Source: Chloroflexota bacterium
GTDB lineage: Bacteria; Chloroflexota; Dehalococcoidia; RBG-13-53-26
Reading direction: 5' to 3'
Assembly: GCA_030616195.1 (NCBI GenBank)
Contig: JAUWXW010000114.1
Span: forward strand, 1 to 6,052
Length of the DNA: 6,052 nt
A model generated the notes under the pieces. It was not told where the DNA came from, did no database searches, and saw only the letters and a program-made list of their open reading frames with translations. Position numbers and translations under genes: made by a program. Every line of letters starts with the position of its first letter. Positions within the stretch are counted from its first letter, which is position 1. Below are positions 1 through 4,969 of the stretch, one piece after another.

Positions 1-1
1 C

Positions 2-88
2 ATTGACGAAGTGGTAGACATATGCCACAAATCAGGGCTGTGCCGCAAAGTGGTCAAGGCAGGCCCTGTGGGAGTAGTTAAGGGCTAG
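2..88 (+). CDS. C-terminal end of an unrecognised protein (5' partial)
   Basis: An open frame enters from the left edge and ends at TAG 86-88, giving 28 residues that start IDEVVDICHKSG and end GPVGVVKG. I do not recognise the family. The tail has two cysteines (CHKSGLC) and is followed by about 140 bp without another gene, which fits a real gene end. No start codon is visible, so the protein must begin outside the window. The frame is short enough to be open by chance. The reasons to believe it are its edge position, the lack of a competing gene on either strand here, and a plausible amino-acid mix. Confidence 0.4.
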   Translation: MDEVVDICHKSGLCRKVVKAGPVGVVKG

Positions 89-130
89 TCCTTGGGATGA
101 TGTTTAGTCCCGGTGCTTGGCGAGAGGAAT

Positions 131-160
131 TCAAAAATCAAAGATCAAAACTCAAAACTC
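131..160. repeat. Heptamer tandem repeat, about 4.3 copies of TCAAAAM
   Basis: Consecutive units TCAAAAA, TCAAAGA, TCAAAAC, TCAAAAC and a final TC run without interruption from 131 to 160. The copies differ only at units' last two positions. The tract is A-rich and non-coding, and lies between the gene fragment at the left edge and the end of the NIL-domain gene. Similar AT-rich heptamer runs are, from memory, scattered in intergenic DNA of several environmental genomes. No function can be assigned from sequence. Confidence 0.75.
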
Positions 161-197
161 GTTTTCTTGCACCCACAGTTTTTGATCTGTAAGCTGA

Positions 198-226
198 GTC
201 TGGAGTGACACGTAGGACTACCAGAC
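198..226. other. Inverted repeat just past the end of the NIL-domain gene
   Basis: GTCTGG (198-203) is the perfect reverse complement of CCAGAC (221-226). An inner AGT/ACT pair (204-206 and 217-219) extends the stem next to one unpaired A. The hairpin begins 4 nt past the stop codon of the minus-strand NIL-domain gene, where a transcription end would be expected. There is no T-run on the minus strand directly after the stem, so it is not a standard intrinsic terminator. It may be a 3'-end stabilising hairpin or chance. Confidence 0.3.
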
Positions 227-230
227 CGCC

Positions 231-467
231 TCAGCCTTCCACAAGGTCATCAGCAGGCTCGATCCTCACTCCTTTGCTAGTTGCCCAGGCAATACCCTCC
301 TCGATATCTTTTTCGTCCCCCTCCAAGTCCAGCACTGCCCAGCCACCCTCCTCAGTGATATCGGCCCGGCGGATATTAGTCACTAGCCTGAATTGCATAC
401 CAAGGTTGTGGATTATCGGCTCGGCGACTACCTCTGGAGAAAAAGTGAACATAAGACAGCGTTTCAC
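231..467 (-). CDS. Small stand-alone NIL-domain protein
   Basis: With the GTG start at 467 this encodes 78 residues that are almost entirely one NIL domain, the small ferredoxin-like fold best known as the C-terminal substrate-sensing domain of MetN-type methionine ABC transporters. Recognisable landmarks are a first strand CLMFTFSPE (residues 4-12), EPIIHNLG (16-23), VTNIRRADITEEGGW (29-43), LDLEGDE (46-52), and a last strand KGVRIEP (65-71). A frame from ATG 527 would add about 20 residues (MHILLYIVECGYCY...) that do not look like NIL. A good promoter candidate has its predicted start point inside that extension, and GGGGGT sits just upstream of GTG 467, so I choose the later start. No transporter or ferredoxin gene is adjacent, so the ligand and partner are unknown. 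It probably acts as a cytoplasmic binding or regulatory protein, which is inference. Confidence 0.85.
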   Translation of the reverse strand: MKRCLMFTFSPEVVAEPIIHNLGMQFRLVTNIRRADITEEGGWAVLDLEGDEKDIEEGIAWATSKGVRIEPADDLVEG

Positions 468-506
468 CTCACACCCCCGAATCAAGTAGCAATAACCACA
501 TTCGAC

Positions 507-535
507 AATATACAACAAAATGTGCATCTTTCCAA
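507..535 (-). promoter_or_regulatory. Candidate sigma70 promoter for the NIL-domain gene
   Basis: Read on the minus strand, TTGGAA (535-530, 4 of 6 matches to TTGACA) is followed after exactly 17 nt by TATATT (512-507, 5 of 6 matches to TATAAT). Transcription would start near 500, about 33 nt before the GTG at 467. This is a pattern match only. Confidence 0.4.
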
Positions 536-607
536 CCGGATCAGCTCGAACTGACTCCCAGCGGCTGTCAACTACGGATGTTTCTACACAAGGGATGGCA
601 GGAATCG

Positions 608-654
608 GGCGGGACTGGAGACGACCTCAGCTACGACAATTGATTTTCCCCGCC
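608..654. other. GGCGGG / CCCGCC inverted repeat spanning the transporter promoter
   Basis: GGCGGG (608-613) and CCCGCC (649-654) are perfect inverted copies 35 nt apart. The right arm lies inside the spacer of the promoter candidate at 640-668 and the left arm lies upstream of its -35 box. It could be a bipartite regulator site. It is unlikely to be an RNA leader structure, because the predicted start point lies downstream of both arms. Chance is not excluded. Confidence 0.2.
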
Positions 655-668
655 AAGCAAGCTATAAA
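640..668 (+). promoter_or_regulatory. Candidate sigma70 promoter for the VUT-family transporter
   Basis: TTGATT (640-645, 4 of 6 matches) and TATAAA (663-668, 5 of 6 matches) are separated by exactly 17 nt. The predicted start point near 675 would leave a leader of about 55 nt before the preferred start at 732. It would also place the AAGGAGG at 677-683 almost at the 5' end of the RNA. Confidence 0.45.
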
Positions 669-676
669 CAATCATT

Positions 677-710
677 AAGGAGGATGCCTGGTTTTGGTTC
701 TGTCTTTTAG
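677..710 (+). promoter_or_regulatory. Leader mini-ORF with an abutting Shine-Dalgarno sequence
   Basis: AAGGAGG (677-683) touches an ATG (684-686) that opens an eight-codon frame, MPGFGSVF, closed by TAG at 708-710. The mini-frame is in the same reading frame as the transporter, whose open frame starts right after this TAG. With zero spacing the Shine-Dalgarno cannot serve this ATG well. It may be a decoy, a ribosome stand-by site, or the remains of an older longer N-terminus. Seen directly: the motifs and the frame. Inferred: any regulatory role. Confidence 0.3.
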
Positions 711-731
711 TTCGGCAAAGGGAGGGAGCAC

Positions 732-1430
732 ATACCAGAACTCGTACTGATCATATTGTGGATAATCGGCATAACGAGCTTCACTCTGTTTGGCGCTTGG
801 TATGCCAGGAGGTTTGACAGGCCTGACGCGCTGGTAGGTCTTTACGCGGTGTTTGTCGCCCTCAGCCAAATAATGGCTGCTAAGATTGCAGAGTATGACC
901 TGGCATTCATCACCGTGACTGCTCCTGCTGCGGTTCTAGTTTACTCCGTCACCTACCTTTTCACCGACATCGTCAACGAAAGATTCGGTCGGACGGAAGT
1001 CCACAAGATGATATTCATTGCCTTCATCACCCAGCTAGCGCTGCTTTTCTTCCTGTGGCTGGGCACAGAGCTAACGCCGGCGCCTTTTTGGAAAGACCAG
1101 GAGGCCTGGGAGTCGATCATAAGTCTGGTCCCCCGCATCACCCTGGCATCCTGGGTTGCATTCTTGGTAAGTGAGAATTTTGACGCCTGGGTGTTTGACG
1201 TATTCAAAAGGAAAACCAAAGGCAGGCACCTTTGGATGAGGAACGTGTTCAGCTCAATCCCGGCGCTGACCATCGACACGCTGCTCTTCATCAGCATAGC
1301 CTTCTGGGGCTTGCAGCCAATGCCCGACCTGATAGAGGGGCAGATCCTCACCAAGTACCTGGTTGGCCTGGTCAATATACCGTTCATGTATCTTAACAGG
1401 TGGGTGATCTTCGGGCACTCCAGAAATTGA
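732..1430 (+). CDS. VUT-family (YhhQ-like) queuosine precursor transporter
   Basis: This integral membrane protein belongs to the VUT family, whose E. coli member YhhQ imports queuosine precursors (preQ0/preQ1). The diagnostic part is TYLFTDIVNERFGR, corresponding to the conserved TDxxxxxFG segment after the third helix. Hydrophobic stretches (numbered from ATA 732) lie near residues 4-25, 34-52, 59-80, 94-112, 130-148, 176-194 and 207-227, so about seven helices. The N-terminal helix is extra compared with YhhQ. The first standard start in frame is TTG 756. It has no ribosome binding site and would cut into helix 1. ATA 732 is preceded at suitable distance by GGGAGG (720-725) and gives the N-terminus (M)PELVLIILWIIG, which I consider more natural. 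That makes 232 residues, or 224 from TTG. Family assignment is firm and transported substrate is from family knowledge. No queuosine biosynthesis gene is adjacent. Confidence 0.87.
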   Translation: MPELVLIILWIIGITSFTLFGAWYARRFDRPDALVGLYAVFVALSQIMAAKIAEYDLAFITVTAPAAVLVYSVTYLFTDIVNERFGRTEVHKMIFIAFITQLALLFFLWLGTELTPAPFWKDQEAWESIISLVPRITLASWVAFLVSENFDAWVFDVFKRKTKGRHLWMRNVFSSIPALTIDTLLFISIAFWGLQPMPDLIEGQILTKYLVGLVNIPFMYLNRWVIFGHSRN

Positions 1431-1516
1431 CAAACGGCGGTGGCAGTCAGTATTCTTGTAGCCATCATACTTGGTGACTTAGTGCTTAGTTGCGTCAGTT
1501 CGCGTAACGTTTTTGT

Positions 1517-1592
1517 GTCATTCCCGCACAAGCGGGAATCCAGGGGCATGCGCAGGCCATCCGCGATGGATTCCTGCTTCCGCAGGAATGAC
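1517..1592. repeat. REP/MITE-like element of two facing hairpins
   Basis: The element opens with GTCATTCC (1517-1524) and closes with its exact reverse complement GGAATGAC (1585-1592). Hairpin 1 is ATTCCCGC, loop ACAA, GCGGGAAT (1520-1539). Hairpin 2 is ATTCCTGC, loop TTCC, GCAGGAAT (1570-1589). GGAATCCA (1535-1542) and TGGATTCC (1567-1574) form a further inverted pair around a 24-nt centre. This is the widespread GTCATTCCCGC...GCGGGAATGAC type of dispersed non-coding element. Read through on the reverse strand it gives the familiar SFLRKQES and DSRLCGND peptides often seen in false gene calls. I see no clear target-site duplication. A transposase would have to act from elsewhere. Confidence 0.85.
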
Positions 1593-1612
1593 AACCTGGG
1601 GAGCACTGGGCC

Positions 1613-1647
1613 CTTTGGTGGTCTGGCGGAGCGCCTCCAAAGAGACC
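1613..1647. other. Overlapping alternative hairpins upstream of the crotonase-family gene
   Basis: CTTTGGTGG (1613-1621) can pair with CCTCCAAAG (1634-1642), with 8 of 9 pairs. Alternatively GGTCT (1620-1624) pairs with AGACC (1643-1647), enclosing GGCG/CGCC (1625-1628 and 1632-1635) with a 3-nt loop. The two folds share bases and exclude each other. They lie about 80 nt before the start codon at 1726. No T-run follows, so this is not an intrinsic terminator. A leader-type switch is possible but unproven. Confidence 0.25.
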
Positions 1648-1709
1648 GGGCAAGTACGGAGGAAACAACGCCTATTTCTGCAATATGGCACTAGCTATGG
1701 AGAAACAGA

Positions 1710-1716
1710 GGGAGGT
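1710..1716 (+). promoter_or_regulatory. Ribosome binding site deciding the crotonase-family start
   Basis: GGGAGGT lies 9 nt before GTG 1726. It selects that start over longer in-frame versions that would translate the repeat at 1517-1592. Confidence 0.65.
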
Positions 1717-1725
1717 CAGTTAGAA

Positions 1726-2523
1726 GTGCAGTATAAGGATATCATCCTGGAGAAGAAAGACCATATCGCCACTTTGACCCTGAATCGCCCCGAGAAAATG
1801 AATGCTATGACCCTTGAGACCAGAGAGGAGTTGGTGGCGGCGCTGGCGGAAGTGGGCGAGGACGACGATATCAGAGTGCTTATCCTCACCGGAGCCGGAG
1901 ACCGTGCCTTTTGCGCCGGTGTGGATGTCAGCGTTATGTCATCACGTATCGCTGGAGAACAGCAGGACGTAACTCGCCGGGACCTCACTCGGCGAATGGG
2001 CTCACAGGTAGCCCTGTTTAGGAAGCTCAGGGTGCCCACTATAGCCGCTATCAACGGTGTGGCAGCAGGCATGGGGATATCTTTCATAACCGCATGTGAC
2101 ATAAGGATAGCCTCAGACAAAGCTAGATTCACCTGCTCCTGGGTGAATAGAGGACTTGTCCCTGACGGTGCATCGACTTTTCTTCTGCCTCAAATAGTTG
2201 GGATAGAGAAAGCTCTGGAGCTGTTCTACACCGGAGACATCATCAATGCTGAGGAAGCGCTGCGAATTGGCCTGGTGGGCCGTGTGGTCCCTCATGATGA
2301 CCTGATGAAGACGGCCAGGGAACTGGCGGAGAAACTGGCTGCCGGGCCACCCATTTCCATGGAGCTGGCAAAGTACGGCGTATATAAAGGCCTTGAATCC
2401 GATATAGAAGGTGCTCTAGACTATGAGAACTACGCTGTGAAGGTGTGCACCGCCACAGAAGACTACAAGGAAGGAGTCACCGCCTTCATGGAGAAGAGGA
2501 AAGCCGAGTTTAAGGGACGATAG
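1726..2523 (+). CDS. Enoyl-CoA hydratase/isomerase (crotonase) superfamily protein, isomerase-like
   Basis: The 265-residue protein is a single crotonase-fold domain of normal family length, expected to be cytoplasmic and to act on a CoA thioester. The start VQYKDIILEKKDHIATLTLNR is typical. The CoA-binding and oxyanion-hole segments are AFCAGVD (61-67) and NGVAAGMG (110-117). Both catalytic glutamates of true enoyl-CoA hydratases are absent: the position of rat Glu144 is Ser119 and that of Glu164 is Trp139. Instead there is GLVPDG (143-148), with Asp147 where PaaG-type and delta3-delta2 enoyl-CoA isomerases often have an acidic residue. I therefore favour isomerase or another CoA reaction over simple hydration. 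The exact substrate is unknown. The C-terminus EDYKEGVTAFMEKRKAEFKGR-like tail is family-typical. The gene stands alone on its strand, with the repeat element upstream and a probable terminator downstream. Confidence 0.92.
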   Translation: MQYKDIILEKKDHIATLTLNRPEKMNAMTLETREELVAALAEVGEDDDIRVLILTGAGDRAFCAGVDVSVMSSRIAGEQQDVTRRDLTRRMGSQVALFRKLRVPTIAAINGVAAGMGISFITACDIRIASDKARFTCSWVNRGLVPDGASTFLLPQIVGIEKALELFYTGDIINAEEALRIGLVGRVVPHDDLMKTARELAEKLAAGPPISMELAKYGVYKGLESDIEGALDYENYAVKVCTATEDYKEGVTAFMEKRKAEFKGR

Positions 2524-2541
2524 CTATATAATATGAGCATT

Positions 2542-2574
2542 TTGACACCCGATTAGCGCCACTCTCGATATCGA
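2542..2574 (+). promoter_or_regulatory. Weak promoter candidate with a palindrome, upstream of treT
   Basis: A perfect TTGACA (2542-2547) is followed 17 nt later by the 10-bp perfect palindrome TCGATATCGA (2565-2574), which gives only a poor -10 match. A perfect TATAAT also occurs at 2527-2532, but without a -35 box. The palindrome could be a small operator. The putative terminator at 2582-2610 would lie downstream of this start, which argues against it being the treT promoter. Confidence 0.2.
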
Positions 2575-2581
2575 ATGAAGG

Positions 2582-2610
2582 GTAGTAGGGGAATACCTGC
2601 TGCTCTTTAT
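2582..2610 (+). terminator. Possible intrinsic terminator after the crotonase-family gene
   Basis: GTAGTAGG (2582-2589) pairs with CCTGCTGC (2596-2603) in RNA over 8 bp, two of them G-U, around a GGAATA loop. The following sequence is T-rich (TCTTTATT, then more T-rich sequence to about 2632). It lies about 60 nt after the crotonase-family stop codon. The U-tract is interrupted, so this is a weak terminator at best. Confidence 0.35.
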
Positions 2611-2679
2611 TGCTTTCCTTTAGTTTCAGCGAACTTGAGGTATCTGGCAAACCACTCGACTTGAAAACGGAGAGGAACT

Positions 2680-4086
2680 ATGAATGAAGCTCATCCAAAC
2701 GGCGGGGAACACAGCCCAGAAGACAAAGAAACACAGTTGCCTCTGGAAGATGGAACAGTTTATAGCTGCCGGAAGGGCATTTGCCCCTTTCCTGGCCGCT
2801 CATTGGAAGACTATGCTCCCATCATAGGCGAGGAAGAGGTAAAGAGGTTGGAGGCGCTGGCGGCAGAGCTAAAAGGGATCAAAATACTGGAACTCAACTC
2901 AACTGCTGTGGGGGGCGGTGTAGCTGAGATGCTTCAAAATTCCGTTCCTTTCCTGAACAAGCTAGGCATAGAAAATGAATGGAAAGTCATGAAAGGAAAT
3001 GAAACTTACTTCGAAGTAACCAAGAGCATTCACAACCTGCTGCAAGGTAAGGGCGGTTCCTTTACCGCTGAAATGGAGGACGTTTACTTCTCCACCGTAA
3101 AGGAGAATGTAGACGCTAATATCATTGACTGGGATCCAGATGTAGTGTTTATTCATGACCCTCAACCCCTTGGCCTGGCTCCCTACCTCAAAAAGGAGGG
3201 CGAAACCTGGTTTTGGAGATGCCACATAGATATAGAGGACACCTTAACAGAAGGCTCGGCTCTGTGGGATTTTATGAGTCTGTGGGTGAGCCACTACGAT
3301 GCACTCATATTCTCAGCAGCTCACTATATTGTGTCTCGTTGGCCTTCGTACACGTTCATCATTCCCCCTTTTATCGATCCTTTGTCGGAGAAAAACAGGG
3401 AACTGAAGCCAGAGGAGATCAACGCCGTGCTGGAGAAGTATCAGATAGACCCCGGATTGCCTATCATCGCTCAAATCGGAAGGTTTGACCCCTGGAAAGG
3501 CATTGGGAGAACCATCGAGACCTATAAACTGGTGAAGAAAAAGGAGAACTGTCAACTCATATTGGCTGGTGGATCAGCTACCGACGACCCAGAGGGAGGG
3601 AGAGTCCTCTCAGAGGTTTATGAAAAGACAAAGGACGACCCAGACATACATGTTCTCAACTTGCCACCAATGAGTGACCTGAAAATCAATGCCCTCCAGA
3701 GGGCCTCCCGGGTGATAATGCAGTCATCGGTTAAGGAAGGTTTTGGGCTTACAGTCACTGAAGCCATGTTCAAGGCGAAGCCTGTTATAGCCTCCCCGGT
3801 AGGCGGCATTCCTATGCAGCTCAGGGATGGGGAAACAGGCTATTTTGCTGACACCCCCAAGCGAAGCGCAGAAAGGATAGCCTTCTTGTTAAGGAATCCC
3901 CTGGCAGCCGAGTTGGTTGGAATCAGAGGGAAAAGGTATATTGAGGAACACTTTATGCTTCCCTGCAGAATAGCTGACCATCTCAGGGCCATAGGTAACG
4001 TAAGATACGGGAGGCGCTACCCGGAGACAATAATAAGCTTCCATCCGTGGTACAAGATGAGCCGGAGAAGCCACGATGCGGTCTAG
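2680..4086 (+). CDS. treT: Trehalose synthase-type glycosyltransferase (TreT-like, GT4)
   Basis: The protein resembles TreT, the GT-B enzyme that joins NDP-glucose and glucose into trehalose. Landmarks are SLEDYAPIIG (41-50), NSTAVGGGVAEML (73-85), VTKSIHNLLQG (113-123), FIHDPQPLGL (157-166), RCHIDIED (180-187), PPFIDPLSEKN (229-239), the nucleotide-sugar site GRFDPWKG (267-274), the GT4 E-x7-E motif EGFGLTVTE (Glu353, Glu361) and the following KPVIASPVGGIP (367-378). As I recall the Pyrococcus TreT, these blocks align almost without gaps. The protein has 468 residues against about 410 in that enzyme. The extra length is a hydrophilic N-terminal piece of about 35 residues with SCRKGIC (29-35), and a basic C-terminal tail after about residue 440. 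GGAGAGGA (2669-2676) precedes ATG 2680. The enzyme is cytoplasmic. A related disaccharide donor or acceptor is possible. No other trehalose gene is visible. The stop codon directly abuts that of the next gene. Confidence 0.88.
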   Translation: MNEAHPNGGEHSPEDKETQLPLEDGTVYSCRKGICPFPGRSLEDYAPIIGEEEVKRLEALAAELKGIKILELNSTAVGGGVAEMLQNSVPFLNKLGIENEWKVMKGNETYFEVTKSIHNLLQGKGGSFTAEMEDVYFSTVKENVDANIIDWDPDVVFIHDPQPLGLAPYLKKEGETWFWRCHIDIEDTLTEGSALWDFMSLWVSHYDALIFSAAHYIVSRWPSYTFIIPPFIDPLSEKNRELKPEEINAVLEKYQIDPGLPIIAQIGRFDPWKGIGRTIETYKLVKKKENCQLILAGGSATDDPEGGRVLSEVYEKTKDDPDIHVLNLPPMSDLKINALQRASRVIMQSSVKEGFGLTVTEAMFKAKPVIASPVGGIPMQLRDGETGYFADTPKRSAERIAFLLRNPLAAELVGIRGKRYIEEHFMLPCRIADHLRAIGNVRYGRRYPETIISFHPWYKMSRRSHDAV

Positions 4087-4524
4087 CTAACGCTTGAACT
4101 TCCTTCTCTCGGCCATCGCCTTGCCGATGAAGTCCGCAATATCCCGTGTCATTGTCCCAGGACCAAAAACAGCTTCTATACCCATTTGTTGCAAGGCCGG
4201 GATATCCGCCTCTGGTATGATGCCGCCGGCGATGATAAGAACATCCTTCATTCCTTCCCTTTTTAGCTGTTCAGTAATAATAGGGAAGAGCTCCGTATGT
4301 GCTCCTGAAAGAATGCTCAAGCCGACTACGTCAACATCCTCCTGGAGGGCAGCTTCGACAATCATTTCAGGTGTTTGACGAAGTCCGGTATAGATCACCT
4401 CCATGCCGGCATCGCGCAAAGCACGGGCAACTATCTTGGCGCCGCGGTCATGCCCATCCAAGCCTGGTTTGGCTATCAGGACGCGGATCTTTTCCTCCGA
4501 CAACCAATCGTTCCTTTGCGTCAA
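4087..4524 (-). CDS. Cobalamin-binding subunit of a methylmalonyl-CoA mutase-type enzyme
   Basis: This 145-residue protein is a stand-alone B12-binding domain matching the C-terminal or small-subunit domain of methylmalonyl-CoA mutase. It carries the base-off/His-on signature DGHDRG (23-28), with His25 expected to ligate cobalt. SILSGAH (70-76) and AGGIIP (99-104) follow at the usual spacing. With a separate radical-carrying catalytic subunit it would interconvert methylmalonyl-CoA and succinyl-CoA. That subunit is not in the window. The frame opens with TTG 4524, overlapping the epimerase stop by 4 nt (TTGA), which suggests translational coupling. A second TTG at 4503 has AAAGGAA (4517-4511) at better spacing and gives a protein 7 residues shorter, beginning just before [10 protein letters not shown]. 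Either could be real. A related mutase (isobutyryl-, ethylmalonyl-CoA type) cannot be excluded without the catalytic subunit. Confidence 0.92.
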   Translation of the reverse strand: MTQRNDWLSEEKIRVLIAKPGLDGHDRGAKIVARALRDAGMEVIYTGLRQTPEMIVEAALQEDVDVVGLSILSGAHTELFPIITEQLKREGMKDVLIIAGGIIPEADIPALQQMGIEAVFGPGTMTRDIADFIGKAMAERRKFKR

Positions 4525-4922
4525 ACCTTCTGAACCAACTCGATCAGTATTCCCCTGGTTGACTTGGGATGCAGGAAGGCAACCCTGCCTGCCAGACCTG
4601 ACCTCGGCTCCTTGTCTATCAACTCCACCCCTTTGGCAGCCAGCGACTTGAGTTCCTGATCGATATCGTCTACCTCGAGAGCGACGTGATGAATCCCTTC
4701 ACCTCGTTTTTCCAGAAACTTGGCTACACCACTATCGCTATCGATAGGTTGTATCAGTTCAATCTCACTCCCTTCACCTACTGGGAGAATGGCAGCCTTG
4801 ACTCGCTGCTCAGTCACAGTCTCAACCTTTTCTGGTCGGAGCCCGAACAGCCTGTTGTATAAATCTAGTGCCTCGTCAAGGTTGGTTACGGCGATAGCCA
4901 AATGGTTTACCTTTTTGATCAC
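4521..4922 (-). CDS. mce: Methylmalonyl-CoA epimerase
   Basis: The 133-residue protein belongs to the vicinal-oxygen-chelate (glyoxalase) fold and would interconvert the (R) and (S) forms of methylmalonyl-CoA, feeding the B12-dependent mutase encoded next. Two beta-alpha-beta repeats are visible, beginning at VNHLAIAV (5-12) and GIHHVALEV (76-84). The expected metal ligands are His7, Glu55 (in IELIQP), His79 and Glu128 (in ILIELVQ). Glu38 in TEQRV is a candidate catalytic base. These assignments come from aligning by eye to the Propionibacterium enzyme. I place the start at GTG 4922, because AAAAAGGAGG (4938-4929) sits 6 nt upstream and the length then equals the family's. A longer frame to ATG 4973 would run over the end of the upstream gene and add non-family sequence. 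It is 47 nt downstream of the acyl-CoA dehydrogenase and overlaps the next gene by 4 nt, so it is most likely in one operon. Confidence 0.93.
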   Translation of the reverse strand: MIKKVNHLAIAVTNLDEALDLYNRLFGLRPEKVETVTEQRVKAAILPVGEGSEIELIQPIDSDSGVAKFLEKRGEGIHHVALEVDDIDQELKSLAAKGVELIDKEPRSGLAGRVAFLHPKSTRGILIELVQKV

Positions 4923-4928
4923 GTGTTG

Positions 4929-4938
4929 CCTCCTTTTT
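4929..4938 (-). promoter_or_regulatory. Strong Shine-Dalgarno fixing the epimerase start
   Basis: On the minus strand AAAAAGGAGG is followed by the 6-nt spacer CAACAC and then GTG at 4922. This is close to ideal and outweighs the upstream ATG at 4973, which lies inside the end of the dehydrogenase gene. Confidence 0.8.
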
Positions 4939-4969
4939 GGGATTTCTTCAAGACCTATACCTCTTTGCC

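Noticed and set aside
205..489. Plus-strand open frame of 94 codons
   Set aside because: It is antisense to the NIL-domain gene, low-complexity Ser/Pro/Thr-rich, and without recognisable features.
541..731. preQ1 riboswitch in front of the queuosine-precursor transporter
   Set aside because: The gene family often carries one, and 'TATAAACAATCATTAAGGAGG' loosely recalls the end of a preQ1-I element. However, the GGTTC...CACCC stem elements and the ACTAA-type tail are missing, and the likely promoter overlaps this region.
953..1606. Long minus-strand open frame of 217 codons
   Set aside because: It is antisense to the transporter gene, and its first part is the repeat-derived SFLRKQES / DSRLCGND peptide. 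It has no recognisable domain.
1440..1694. Plus-strand open frame of 84 codons after the transporter
   Set aside because: Most of it is translation of the repeat element, with no ribosome binding site and no family features.
1513..1725. Longer N-terminus for the crotonase-family protein, starting near 1513
   Set aside because: The added 71 codons translate the REP/MITE element and contain no family sequence. GGGAGGT and GTG 1726 give the normal N-terminus and length.
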